A DNA stretch of 64,000 nt from Bactericera cockerelli (taxonomy: Eukaryota; Arthropoda; Insecta; Hemiptera; Triozidae): positions 4,458,859 to 4,522,858 of the forward strand of contig CM044967.1 of assembly GCA_024516035.1 (NCBI GenBank), given 5' to 3'. Made by a program: the position numbers and the translations under genes. Under the pieces are notes generated by a model. That model was not told where the DNA came from, searched no databases, and saw only the letters and a list, made by a program, of their open reading frames with translations. Positions 53,156 through 63,808 of this stretch are shown here, piece after piece. Positions within the stretch are counted from its first letter, which is position 1, and each line of letters starts with the position of its first letter.

Positions 53156-53400
53156 TTGTATGAACGCCCGACAAATATTAAGTATGCATTGTGGAATACA
53201 TTATTATACTCAATGGAGGCAAAAATCTTCGTGGAGGCTACCTTGATGAAGAAGGATGTTCCTACAGGCCCTTCCATTTTACTTTGGTGGTTTTTTTTAT
53301 TTTTTAAAGGTAGGTGTGCCCAGGAACCGCTTTCGCATTACTTCGGGGCACTTTACCTTTACATCCATGCTATTCCGGAAACGGAAAAACTCGGTTAATA
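53156..53400. repeat. LINE-like and SINE-G remnants
   Basis: The plus frame IKYALWNTLLYSMEA resembles the 'WSTLLYG.E' motif of LINE pol tails. A SINE-G tail ('ttacatccatgctattccgg') follows at 53345-53398. Confidence 0.4.
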
Positions 53401-53552
53401 TATTATTACAAAGGTAGACTGGGGGACTATAATAAGGCCATATTATTACAAAGGTAAAGGTAGACTGGGGGACTATAAAAAGGGAGGAGACCAGCAGTCT
53501 GGCTGGGGGACTATAACCAGGGGGAGACCAGCAGTCTGTCTGGGGGACTTTT
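53400..53552 (-). repeat. Repeat I, reverse, tandem
   Basis: 'agaccagcagtctggctggg' and 'ggggactata' recur three times, antisense to 50660-50765. Confidence 0.7.
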
Positions 53553-53620
53553 TTTAATTTTTATTGCAATCTCTTCCACCCAAACCCATTAAACATAAGA
53601 TTAAAATCCGATTGTTTCAG

Positions 53621-53804
53621 GTGAACCTGAGTCCAGCACTGGCCAATGACTGTGAGGTGGACCCAGCTGTCAAGAAGCCCATGCTACACGACATGTTTGA
53701 TCTCCTGGGCCTGCCTGTGTGCAACACGGGACTCTCGTTGTTCACTCTGTGGACTAATTACGCGAAGCGACATGACGCAGAGATATTCTCCTACAGTAGG
53801 ACAG
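53621..53804 (+). CDS. TTLL2: TTLL2-like exon 7
   Basis: It encodes VNLSPALANDCEVDPAVKK and PMLHDMFDLLGL, closing the TTL domain; N in VNLSP is the second metal ligand. The acceptor is 'ttgtttcag' and the donor ACAG|gtgaga, phase 1. Confidence 0.96.
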
Positions 53805-54060
53805 GTGAGAGTCCATTTTTAAAATTATAAATAAGGCATTAGCACTATAATAATAACAACACTCTTTAGAATAGAATAGAATATACCTAGAATATACTTC
53901 TAAAGGAATTAATGCTTTGTTTTATTTATAAAATAAAAAGAAATAAAATAAAAAGATTTGAAATCAAGTTTAAAAATTCAGGTAGCCTAGAATATACCTT
54001 GTTTATATTGCCGAGGTAAGACTGAAAAGTCCTTTTACTCCAGCAGTTAAACAGGTCTGA

Positions 54061-54150
54061 TATATTTTATAGGATAAAATGTGGAAGGTAACCACCAGGC
54101 GAGGTTAATGCTCAAAGCATTTTCTACCACCTAACTTTCAGAGTATTATA
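54061..54150 (-). repeat. SINE-D tail fragment
   Basis: The reverse body ('accaccaggcgaggttaatg') matches 58100-58160. Confidence 0.7.
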
Positions 54151-54258
54151 TAATAAGCGAGCTAATATACTAGATATAATAATGGATTTCAATAAACTAA
54201 TCACTATAGTAAGGAACTAAACTAGAAGTTAGTTGATGACATGAATATTCAAAACTAT

Positions 54259-54303
54259 TATCTGATGATGAGAGCAAATAAGCTCGAAACAGCTGTCCAG
54301 GTA
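54259..54303 (+). ncRNA. Hammerhead ribozyme, degenerate (C3 to A)
   Basis: Stems and GAAA are conserved. The core is ATGATGA (54265-54271). Confidence 0.6.
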
Positions 54304-54405
54304 TATTATTCTGATATTCATGTACATCTAATACAACTTCTCACTTTTCTGTTTACACTGATTAAAATAGAGAGGTGAGTTGATGACATGAATATTCAGA
54401 ACTAT

Positions 54406-54450
54406 TACCTGATGATGAGAGCAAATAAGCCCGAAACAGCTGTCCAGATA
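54406..54450 (+). ncRNA. Hammerhead ribozyme, degenerate (C3 to A)
   Basis: The core is ATGATGA. Stem II has a GAGC / GCCC mismatch, and stem I ends CAGATA. Confidence 0.55.
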
Positions 54451-54581
54451 TGTTCTGATATTCATGTACATCTAATTATTAGAGAACAAAAGTGAGAAGT
54501 TGTATTATACAACTTCTCACTTTTGTGTTTATACTGATTAAAATAGAGAGGTTAGTTGATGACATGAATATTCAGAACTAT

Positions 54582-54626
54582 TACCTGATGATGAGAGCAA
54601 ATAAGCTCGAAACAGCTGTCCAGGTA
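54582..54626 (+). ncRNA. Hammerhead ribozyme, degenerate (C3 to A)
   Basis: Stems I and II are perfect. Only C3 differs from consensus. Confidence 0.6.
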
Positions 54627-54946
54627 TGTTCTGATATGTACATCTAGTACAACTTCACACATTTCTGTTTATACTAATTATACTCTGTGCATAAATACTA
54701 ATCGTGTATTGGACGGCACTATCACTGAATCACAAAACACATCACTATCACAAAACAAGAAAATCACTGATTTTCTTAGTGTGGGTAGTTTAGGACATGC
54801 TATGTGAGTTAATATGTTATCTATTTAGTATTTAAGTTAATCTTACGTACCTATTGTAAAAATGTATTTTCAATGTATTGTCATCATCAATAAAATCAGA
54901 AATATCAAAAAAACTATAGTGTGAATGGATCCTAACGGTGTTTCAG

Positions 54947-55419
54947 AAAGCAACGTGAACAGGCGGGCAGTAGCGTCAGCATCTTTGGCGGCCCGTCGAT
55001 GGCGTCTCGTCAAAACCAACACCAACTCTGACTTCAACAAGAAACAAGAAGTCCTTCACACGTCACGAAAGCTCAACGGAGGATCGCTGTCGAATCTCCT
55101 GTTCGACGAACGAAAGCACCCGACGGTTCGGACGTTTCGCGAGAAGGAATCGACGGCATGGAGTAACGGGAAGGACTGGTCGAAAACGATGCCGAACGAA
55201 GGCAACTGGGTCAGAACCTATCCGTACACATACACTGGTCATGATTCGATCGACGCTGAGAAATCCCTGCGTAACATTGCTTTCAATGTGGCGAAATTCA
55301 ATAAGATTTGCAAGGATATTTTTCACAAGAATGTGAAACAGTGTGACGATGAGGAAATGAATTTCCTGTTGCAAAACTCGCTGGGAATGAAAACGCAGGT
55401 GTGGTGCCCGCCGCTGTAA
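54947..55419 (+). CDS. TTLL2: TTLL2-like exon 8: C-terminal tail and stop
   Basis: It encodes about 156 residues (ESNVNRRAVASASLAARRW ... MKTQVWCPPL) then TAA at 55417. It is basic and of low complexity, rich in Asn, Lys and Arg, as expected for the poorly conserved tail of TTLL2. No further domain was recognised. GC content and codon use are higher than in the surroundings. The acceptor is 'gtgtttcag', phase 1. Confidence 0.9.
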
Positions 55420-55489
55420 CATGAATAGCTAACATTGAGCAATTAGAAATAGTGTAGGGTTAATGGAAAAATTATATACCTGAACCTAC

Positions 55490-56395
55490 TTACTTGTGTA
55501 AGTAGGAAACCTGGATAAACAGGACTTGTGTAAGCAGGAAACCTGGATAAACAGGACTTCAGTAATCAGGAATCCTGGATAAAAAGGACTTGTGTAAGCA
55601 GGAAACCTGGATAAACAGGACTTCAGTAATCAGGAATCCTGGATAAAAAGGACTTGTGTAAGCAGGAAACCTGGATAAACAGGACTTGTGTAAGCAGGAA
55701 ACCTTGATAAACGGGACTTTTGTAATCAGGAAACTTTGATAAATAGGACTTGTGTAAGTAGGAAACCTGTATAAACAGGACTTCAGTAATCAGGAATCCT
55801 GGATAAAAAGGACTTGTGTAAGCAGGAAACCTGGATAAACAGGACTTGTGTAAGCAGGAAACCTTGATAAACGGGACTTTTGTAATCAGGAAACTTTGAT
55901 AAATAGGACTTGTGTAAGTAGGAAACCTGGATAAACAGGACTTCAGTAATCAGGAATCCTGGATAAAAAGGACTTGTGTAAGCAGGAAACCTGGATAAAC
56001 AGGACTTGTGTAAGCAGGAAACCTTGATAAACGGGACTTTTGTAATCAGGAAACTTTGATAAATAGGACTTGTGTAAGTAGGAAACCTGTATAAACAGGA
56101 CTTCAGTAATCAGGAATCCTGGATAAACAGGACTTGTGTAAGTAGGAAACCTGGATAAACAGGACTTCTGTAATCAGGAAACCTGGATAAACAGGACTTG
56201 TGTAAGCAGGAAACCTGGATAAACAGGACTTCTGTAATCAGGAAACCTGGATAAATAGGACTTAAGTAAGCAGGAAACCTTGATAAACAGGACTTGTGTA
56301 AGCAGGAAACCTGGATAAATAGGACTTAAGTAAGCAGGAAACCTTGATAAACAGGACTTGTGTAAGCAGGAAACCTGGATAAACAGGACTTGTTA
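55490..56395. repeat. 32-bp minisatellite, about 28 copies
   Basis: Two unit types alternate ('ggacttgtgtaagcaggaaa' and 'ggacttcagtaatcaggaat'), giving a higher-order pattern with a period of several units. It starts 70 bp after the TTLL2 stop and resumes at 56721-56840 beyond a MITE. Confidence 0.93.
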
Positions 56396-56720
56396 CCCTC
56401 TTCCTTCCCAATGTGCATCTGAATGGACATTTTTTTGGTAATGCTATCATACCAAGACAAAATTGTCCCGCCTATAATAACGCACAGAGTTCTCCTTCCT
56501 TTGAAGGAGAAAACCTCTGTGGTAAAGATCCGTTCACATTAAAGATTAAAATCAACATGAGTTCAGAAAATTGTTTGTGCATTTGAATGCACCTTGGGAA
56601 GATACCATTACAAACCCTATATTGCGATCGGGAAGATAACACTACTCAGAAAATGTGCATTTGGATGCACATCGGACAGGTACCACTACAAATGATAAAA
56701 TCGCTTGGGAAGGAAGAGGG
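56396..56720. mobile_element. 325-bp TA-flanked MITE inside the minisatellite
   Basis: The ends CCCTCTTCCTTCCCAA and its exact complement are flanked by TA at 56394-56395 and 56721-56722. The empty site can be inferred from the repeat unit ('acttgtgTAagcagg'). Internal 'tgtgcatttgaatgca' motifs recur. Tc1/mariner-like by target. Confidence 0.85.
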
Positions 56721-56840
56721 TAAGCAAGAAACCTGGATAAACAGGACTTGTGTAAGCAGGAAACTTTGATAAACAGGACTTGTGTAAGCAGTAAATCTGG
56801 ATAAACAGGGCTTGTGTAAGCAAGAAACCTGAATAAATTA

Positions 56841-58085
56841 TGTTTAAGAAAAACTCATGGTCACTCCCGACTAATGGAGGTACTCTTTTCCAGGAATCAG
56901 ATATAAGCAGAAAAATACTGTCCGTCCCTGGAATTCCTGTTTATACCAGTTCGACTTTTTTTTTGGATAGGAGTAAAAACTCTTCACTTACCAATCTTAG
57001 TAGATAAGGGATAAGTGGATTCTGGAAATTAATTTTGAGTCAAGGAAAAGCAAAATTATGACAACCATTGTTACAATTATATTTTGTGTTACAATAAAAT
57101 TATAGTATTTTTCTTTCGGTATATTTAACTTGCATCAAGTCAATGTTATTAACACTGTCCGGTTAATTTAAGGACACTACCAAATTAGTTTTAGGTTATA
57201 GCTCGTATATTAGATTTAATGCCTCGTTTCATTGGTCATAATAAATTAATAATATAATGTGTTCAGAATAATTATAAAACTTACAAAAAAGCGCTTTGTT
57301 TTTTCTTTTTACTTTCATTCCCTTGAATTATTCTCGTTATTAAAGTAATATTATTACGTTGTGTTTCTGGTAGTTTTTATCTATAAAACACCTCGGCCGA
57401 GGTGTGAAGAACGCCTTATACAGAAGTCGTATTTTGCTTTTGAAACCAAAGTGAATTCAAATGGAATAGAATGGACGAACTGGAAGAAAGTCATTTTTTT
57501 GGAAGAGGAAGAAAGTCATTTTTTTTCCAGTTTGGTTAACCAAAATGGATTTATAAAGTTATTGCTTCCATTTCTTTTATAGGTTAAGTTTTCATTTTTC
57601 CATTGTTTATCTTTAAAAGTACCGAAACGCATTTTTCTTTCACGAATTTTGGGGAAGCTAAACTTGGAAGAAAATGGAAAATTTTAGGAAAACACGGCTA
57701 AATACAGATAAATTTCATAAATTGTAAATACGATTGTGATTGTAATGATATAACCTCAATATATTGATTCGAAATTAAAAAAAAAAAAAATATTTTCGGT
57801 CAGTTTTTGATCAAGGTAATCCATTAGTAATCAAGTAATCACTGAGTAGAACTATTCGAGGGTATAATGTAACGCACATTGCATAGTTGGTACGTCAAAC
57901 AAAATAAGAAGGCGTTTCACAATAATTCATCGCATTTCAAAGTAGCTTTCGACACCCTTTCGACGGTTCGAGTATCAAGTACGACAAAAAAATACAAGGT
58001 GAGAGTAACTTTTCTTTTATTAGCATTTATTAGAGTGCCAACAACCTATATAATATTATTGTATGAACTTTTTATTTGATAATAT
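56841..58085. other. AT-rich intergenic sequence
   Basis: Open frames of 66-73 codons occur (57361, 57879) but have no recognisable domain and biased composition. Nothing else was recognised. Confidence 0.4.
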
Positions 58086-58303
58086 TTAATAATAATAATA
58101 ATACTCAGTAGAAGGTAACCACCAGGCGAGGTTAATGCTCAAAGCATTTTCTACCACCTAACCCTCAGAGTCTTATTATTATGTGGTTACAAACTCAAAT
58201 TAATGAGGAAAAATTCATGCACTGGGTGTGATTCGAACCAATGGATCCCTACGATACCTGGATTACCAGAGTAGCGCCTTAACCACTTGACTACCAGTGC
58301 ATT
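58086..58303 (-). repeat. SINE-D, full length
   Basis: Reverse copy from tail (TAA)n to head 'ccacttgactaccagtgca'. Confidence 0.85.
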
Positions 58304-59156
58304 CTAGTCAAGCACTAATAATGGGACTCAAATTATTACCAGCAAGGCATCAGTGGCGGCTCGTCGGGTGAAGACACTGAAGACATTTTCACCTAATTTT
58401 GAACAGTGAAAACACTACTCATAATCCCTTGAACATGGCACAATTGATCTAACTCAAAGAAAAAAAAAAAAAAAAAAAAAAAAGAGTAAGCTTTGTGTAA
58501 AATAGATCAATGCTGCTTAACAATTCATGTTACTTTCCAAGGAGAACACCAAATGTGAAGACAATTCGAAATTGTCTTCAGTTGTCCTTGAATCAACCAA
58601 TCAGAGTTGAGTATTTCCAAGTAGGTATCATGAAATATTAGGCAAGAACTATATCTATGTAATATGCTACTGAGGACAGTCTTCAGTTGTATTCAGTTTA
58701 CAATATCTACACGAACTCATACGAAATGTCACGAAGCCACATACCATGTGCGATGTCATGTGTTTTTGATATTAACATTGTTGCCAGTAGCATTATGCCA
58801 GACCTAGGAAACCAGTCAATGATTTAGCCTCCCATATCTAGCACAATCTTGTAATATTAAAAAAAACAAAATAAATAATAATAATAATAACGTAGGCGTT
58901 AGGAAAGCATTATTTTGTGTCAGGAATTTTGGATATTATTTCTCATTTTTTGGGTTCTAGTTTTGTACATAGTTCCTAAACGATAGCCGATACCAATAAA
59001 TTTTAACTATTTATGTATCTTGTCAACTATAGTCTTAAAAAGGACATATCGATTGAAGTCAAATCTCGGAAATAATTATTTAATGTAGGTACCGAAATTG
59101 AGCCAGATAAGATAATCTGGTATCTAGTTGTTCCAAGATGTTTTTAAATAGGGATT
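58304..59156. other. Intergenic sequence, possible hAT-like scrap
   Basis: 'cagtggcggctcgtc' near 58350 resembles a hAT terminal motif, but no partner end was found. A poly-A run lies at 58461-58483. Confidence 0.3.
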
Positions 59157-59436
59157 TGGGATGTGGCGTCAAGTGGCGATTACTTGAGCCGCGAGCTCCC
59201 AAGATAGAAAACTAATTCACTGTGGAATTTAAAGGGAAAGCTAAAAAGAAAAGCTCTTGGTTAGCTGGGAAAGTTCTGACAAGATCAGAGTCGAGAGAGA
59301 AGTTGCAAACTTCCGTATATTATTTTCAAAACATTTCAAAAACATACAGTGTGAAGATAGTTAAAGAAGAACGATACATAGAGTAAATATGTCAGGGTTT
59401 CACAAAGGATTTTATGCGGTCAGTTCCACCACATCA
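59157..59436 (-). repeat. LTR element 2, 3' LTR
   Basis: 280 bp. Read on the minus strand, it starts TGATGTGGTGG next to the polypurine tract and ends ...GACGCCACATCCCA. Confidence 0.88.
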
Positions 59437-59447
59437 TTCCCCCCCTT

Positions 59448-60477
59448 CGAGAAAAAAATGAGGCAGGGAAGACAAGGGTTTGATTCCCTGTGGTGGAAAC
59501 TGTGGAGAGAACATGATATGAACAAATTATACATGAAAGATAAAGGTTTTATCTAGAAAATGACACAAAATATATAGATATGATTAATGCTGAAATATTG
59601 TACCAATACCTGATTATTTTTTTTGACAAAAATATATCTGAGTAGTATACAGAGATTATGCTAACAAATTTTCTTATTTGCAATGTTACATAGGTATTTA
59701 AGATTTACAAGTTTCCATGATAGGAATAATAAGATTATTCTTGGTGAAGAAAAGCAAAAAAGCTAGGAAAACCAAAGTATGAGGGTTTGAAACTCAAATT
59801 TGAATTTGCTACAAGTAAGGACTAAGGTTAAGTGAACATGATGGGTACAATTAAAATAATGCTATACATGATCAGAATGATAAAATTGATTTAAGTTCCT
59901 TGTCAATTTAGTATTATGAGAATACTGAGATAAATCTTGCTGAGGAAATATGTAGTTTTAACAATATTATGCAGCAGGAGAAATGAAAAATAATGTAGGT
60001 GCTTAAAGAAATTATTTTACACAGTGGTAAAAATGTGGTAAAAACCAAATTTGATTGTTAATATTGTATCCAGGGGTAGATACTAGATACATGAGATATA
60101 GAATTTTAACAGATATATGATAATATGAGATTTTAACCATATAAAAGAGAAATTCTTAGGTAATCAGATAATTGTCTTAAAATAAGTACTAAGAAGGTAT
60201 TCAAAGGTGAATACTGTGAGGCAATATGCATTTTTTACTAAAAATGTAATTGAACCAAATTTTGTAAGTGAACAAAGTAGAATTAATATTTTCTACAAGA
60301 GTTTGAGAGAGTTTTCAAATAGGATGGTATACCTACTTGAGATCAATTTAAATTGTTTAGGAAGCTGAATTTAGACCAAAACAATAAAAAAAAAATTCTT
60401 AATAATTTTCATGTTGGAAAATGACTGTACAAAGATAATACAACTGTTATTTACAAATTATAGCTGTTGATAATTGA
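59448..60477 (-). other. LTR element 2, non-coding 3' region
   Basis: About 1 kb of AT-rich sequence lies between the integrase stop and the polypurine tract. No env-like frame was seen. Confidence 0.6.
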
Positions 60478-62760
60478 TTACAATACATAATTATCTAGGT
60501 GTGCCGGGGGTCGAACCTGGCGACCTGACCTAGTAACTATGGGACTACTTGGACAAGATGCGCTTGACCTGGGACTTGAACCAGGGGAAAAAGGCTTAGC
60601 TGCAGGGTTCAAGTTCGAATTGGCCAATGTGGCAGTGGAAGTAGAGGTATGATTACTGTTCTGAGACAGTGTCTCAGGACTGGCAAGTGGAATCCTAGGT
60701 AAACTGATGGACCTAGCGGTAGACAGAGGTCTATGCTGAGATTTCTGTGAATGTGCCAAGTTCTTCCTGGCCTGGGCAGGACATCTCTTGGAAGAATCAA
60801 AGTTGGTACGGGGTCTGAATGAAACATTCTTACCAGTGGGCCTAGGAACAACATGCTGTGGAGTGACAGGCATCTGAGTGGGAAAATCATGAGATGTGGA
60901 GGGAACAACCAGGTTGCGTTGAGGAGAGATAGGCACTTCAGTCACCGGTGTGGTAGGTACTGATGGTGTCTGAGCTGGTACTGGAACAGAGTTTTGGACA
61001 ACAAAGCGTTGTACCAGTGAGTCGCTTGATGGAGGTGGATCTGGAGGAGGTACCAGTACTTGGTCTGAGGTGAAAGCTGGCTTCACCCTGTCACGTGACA
61101 CAACAGCAAGGCGGTTTCCAATCTTGATAGTGAAGGTCTTACTAGTTCTAGCAATGACTAGGTGGGGGCCTGTGTAGGGACGTTGTAAACTTGACTTTAC
61201 TCCATCCACGCGCAAGTATACATGGGTACACTTTTCAATGCTGGGATTGGTGTATGTCTTCTCATTCACATGCCAAGAAGTTTGCTTGGGGCGGATAGAA
61301 GCAAACACTGTGTGAAGTTTTTGCACATAATCACTTGTGCTCATTTCTGAGTGAGGAGGCTCAAAGAACTCACCAGGGAGGCGGAGGCTGGTTCCATATA
61401 CCAAGTTGGCAGGGCTGGCACCAAGGTCTTCCTTGAAGGCTGTGCGTAGTCCAAGTAGAACTACGGGTAGTTCCAAGGACCAAGAAGTTGTGGAAGCTTG
61501 AAGACGGCACATCAGAGCAGCTTTGAGTGTGCGATGAGCTCTCTCAATAAGACCATTGCATTGAGGGTGGTAGGCTGTGGTGTGTTTGAGCTCTATACCC
61601 AATAGTGAAGATACTTCTTTGAAAAGGTAAGAAGTGAAATTTCTTCCTTGGTCTGTCACTAAGTATACAGGAGAACCAAAGCGCACAATCCAACCGTTGA
61701 AAAACGCTTTTGCAACAGTTTCTGCAGTTTGATCTGAGATTGGGAGTGCTTCCAACCAGCGAGTGTATCTGTCAATGCAAGTTAGTAAATAAATATTACC
61801 TTGTGAAGGTGGCAGTGGCCCGACAATGTCAATATGCACATGAGAGAACCTCTCATCTGGAACTAAGTACTGCACAAGAGGGCTCTTTTCATGTCGGTTG
61901 ACTTTTGAGATCTGGCACTCATGGCACTGGCGTACCCATGATTTGATACACTTGTTCATTGATGGCCACACAAACTTGTCTGAGATGAGACGGCATGTAG
62001 CACGACCACCAGGGTGAGACATGTTATGCAGCTGCTTGAAGAGCGCATAACGTAGATCCTTGGGGACATATGGACGTGTTCTGCCAGTTGAAGTGTCACA
62101 GTACAGTTTGACATTGTCAACAGTCATTTGACAAAGGTAGAGGCTGTGTGCTTCTTTGTCCAGTAGTTCCTTGAGCTCAGGATCAGAGTTTTGAGCTTGT
62201 AACATTTCAGTAGCAGTTACAGCTTTCTTGATAATTTCTATCCTGGATAGAAAATCAGCTGGAGCATTGTCCTTGCCTTTCACAAATCTGATGTCTGTGG
62301 AGAATTGGCTAATGTAAGACAAGTGACGTACCTGTCGAGGAGAACCATTGTCTTTCACTTTGGTGAAGGCATATGTGAGAGGTCGGTGGTCAGTGAAAAT
62401 GGCAAATTTCCTGCCATCTAGAAGATATGAAAACCTCTGTATGGTGGCGTATATGGCTAGAAGCTCTCGGTCATAAGTAGAGTATTTTTGTTCAGCAGTG
62501 TTCAGTTTCCGGGAAAAGAAAGCCAAAGGTTGAGCCTTACCATCGAGACATTGGTGAATGGATCCTCCAATAGCTGTACTGGAAGCATCAGTCATGATAC
62601 TGATTTCCATGTCTGGATCAGGGAATGCAAGCGTGACCTGAGTGGCAAGCTTCTGTTTGCACTTATCAAATGCTTCCTCCATTGTGGGTGTCCAAGTGAG
62701 CTTGGTCTTGGGTGGAGGGTTAGTAGTTTTCCGACTTCTTGTCTGCCTCAAACTTGCAGG
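60478..62760 (-). CDS. LTR element 2 pol remnant: RNase H and integrase
   Basis: A long open frame. The first residues come from the deletion junction. Then follow the RT/RNase H connection (KLTWTPTMEEAFDKCKQKL), RNase H (D in TDASSTAIGG, E in YDRELLAIY, D in FTDHRPL, D in DFLSR), and integrase with its H/C zinc region (HNMSHPGG...RQCHEC) and catalytic D, D, E in HIDIVGPLP, VTDQGRNF and GLIERAHRT. A C-terminal domain and a Pro/Ser-rich tail complete it, ending PPAHLDNYVL. RT and protease are missing. No start codon is clearly placed. It overlaps the end of gag in another frame. Confidence 0.88.
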   Translation of the reverse strand, partial: PASLRQTRSRKTTNPPPKTKLTWTPTMEEAFDKCKQKLATQVTLAFPDPDMEISIMTDASSTAIGGSIHQCLDGKAQPLAFFSRKLNTAEQKYSTYDRELLAIYATIQRFSYLLDGRKFAIFTDHRPLTYAFTKVKDNGSPRQVRHLSYISQFSTDIRFVKGKDNAPADFLSRIEIIKKAVTATEMLQAQNSDPELKELLDKEAHSLYLCQMTVDNVKLYCDTSTGRTRPYVPKDLRYALFKQLHNMSHPGGRATCRLISDKFVWPSMNKCIKSWVRQCHECQISKVNRHEKSPLVQYLVPDERFSHVHIDIVGPLPPSQGNIYLLTCIDRYTRWLEALPISDQTAETVAKAFFNGWIVRFGSPVYLVTDQGRNFTSYLFKEVSSLLGIELKHTTAYHPQCNGLIERAHRTLKAALMCRLQASTTSWSLELPVVLLGLRTAFKEDLGASPANLVYGTSLRLPGEFFEPPHSEMSTSDYVQKLHTVFASIRPKQTSWHVNEKTYTNPSIEKCTHVYLRVDGVKSSLQRPYTGPHLVIARTSKTFTIKIGNRLAVVSRDRVKPAFTSDQVLVPPPDPPPSSDSLVQRFVVQNSVPVPAQTPSVPTTPVTEVPISPQRNLVVPSTSHDFPTQMPVTPQHVVPRPTGKNVSFRPRTNFDSSKRCPAQARKNLAHSQKSQHRPLSTARSISLPRIPLASPETLSQNSNHTSTSTATLANSNLNPAAKPFSPGSSPRSSASCPSSPIVTRSGRQVRPPAHLDNYVL

Positions 62761-63583
62761 TAGCAGGGGCAGCACAATGACGAGCTTCTGATTTGTATTT
62801 GTGATGTATATAGCAGTACCTGTGCTGAGCTGCAGGTGAACGGGTGCGGGACCTTGAGTGGCTGCGGGATGAATGTTCAGATGTGGATCTCCTTAGCAAT
62901 GTTTCCAGTGATGATGAAAGCTCCTGAACTTTCTTAGACAGCTCATCTAACCGAGTCTCAATAAGAGATGTGTCATGGTTAGAAACTGTGGATATGGTGG
63001 AGGTAGGATGACTAACTGCCATAACTTTGTCTGCCACTTCTGCCTGTTGTGCCAGGGGCGTGGTCAAACTCACTGCATGTAATATTTGTTGGGTGTAGGT
63101 AGGCAGTTTTTTTAACCAAATACCACGTACAATGGATTCAGGTATCCCTGTGTCAGCAAGGCGCTGAATTTCTCTCAGGATTTGGCTGGGAGTCTTGTCA
63201 CCCATTTCCATTGTGCCTAGAAGCCTGTTCAATCTTTGTTCTTCTGATTGGCCAAAGCGCATGAGGATGGCTTTCTTGAGAGCAGAATATGTTCTTGTAT
63301 TTGGGTTACGAACCACATCACTGACTTCTGCCAAGATTTCGGGTTCAAGTTTAGCAGTAAGCTGTACATATCTATCATGATCAGATACAATGCCAGCCAG
63401 AGTGAATTGGGATTCCACATTGATAAAATACATGGCTGGGTCTGGCTTGTAAAAGCGAGGGATGCTTACATGAGGCATGGTGATAATGGGAACATTAGGC
63501 GTGGCGCCTAAATTTCCTGAAGTTGAGGTTAGATCCTTCCCTGTGGATCCTTTGTTCTTGGTTTCCTCTTCTCCATCACTCAT
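62720..63583 (-). CDS. LTR element 2 Gag
   Basis: ATG at 63583 gives a protein of about 287 aa starting MSDGEEETKNKGS. The core reads PHVSIPRFYKPDPAMYF, QFTLAGIVSD and LSRLLGT-like RLNRLLGTMEMGDKTPSQ, the capsid-like region common in insect gypsy elements. An SR-rich stretch (SRSHSRSRTRSP) and a short Cys/His segment (YCYIHHKYKSEARHC) follow. It ends at TAA after the deletion junction near 62755. The frame extends upstream to 63712, but the ATG at 63583 is the better start. Confidence 0.85.
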   Translation of the reverse strand: MSDGEEETKNKGSTGKDLTSTSGNLGATPNVPIITMPHVSIPRFYKPDPAMYFINVESQFTLAGIVSDHDRYVQLTAKLEPEILAEVSDVVRNPNTRTYSALKKAILMRFGQSEEQRLNRLLGTMEMGDKTPSQILREIQRLADTGIPESIVRGIWLKKLPTYTQQILHAVSLTTPLAQQAEVADKVMAVSHPTSTISTVSNHDTSLIETRLDELSKKVQELSSSLETLLRRSTSEHSSRSHSRSRTRSPAAQHRYCYIHHKYKSEARHCAAPATCKFEADKKSENY

Positions 63584-63808
63584 GGTGAAATAGAGGAGTA
63601 ATGAAAGACACGAAAAACGGACACGGCGTGGGTTTAGAGACCACGAAAACACGGTAACGGCACGGTCTACCCCGGTGGGCAGAGAAAGAGAACGAAACGG
63701 AAAAACGAACACGCGGCGCGGTCGACTACCGGTAACGAAGGTAGGTTCGGATAAAACGGCGAATGGTCACCAATCAATTTGGCACCAATCACGTCGGGGT
63801 CACCAATT

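Larger units (their letters stand above)
54215..54670 (+). repeat. Tandem array of three hammerhead-family units
   Basis: Three units have cores 147 and 176 bp apart, in sense orientation within the last TTLL2 intron. Each has 'gatgagagcaaataagc' and 'gtacatcta...acaacttctcac'. The third spacer holds an inverted scrap of the flank block. Confidence 0.8.

Noticed and set aside
58340..58800. hAT element starting 'cagtggcggctcgtc'
   Set aside because: No matching inverted end or 8-bp duplication was found, so it is kept only as a remark.
59448..60477. env gene in LTR element 2
   Set aside because: The region has no long frame, signal peptide or membrane segment.
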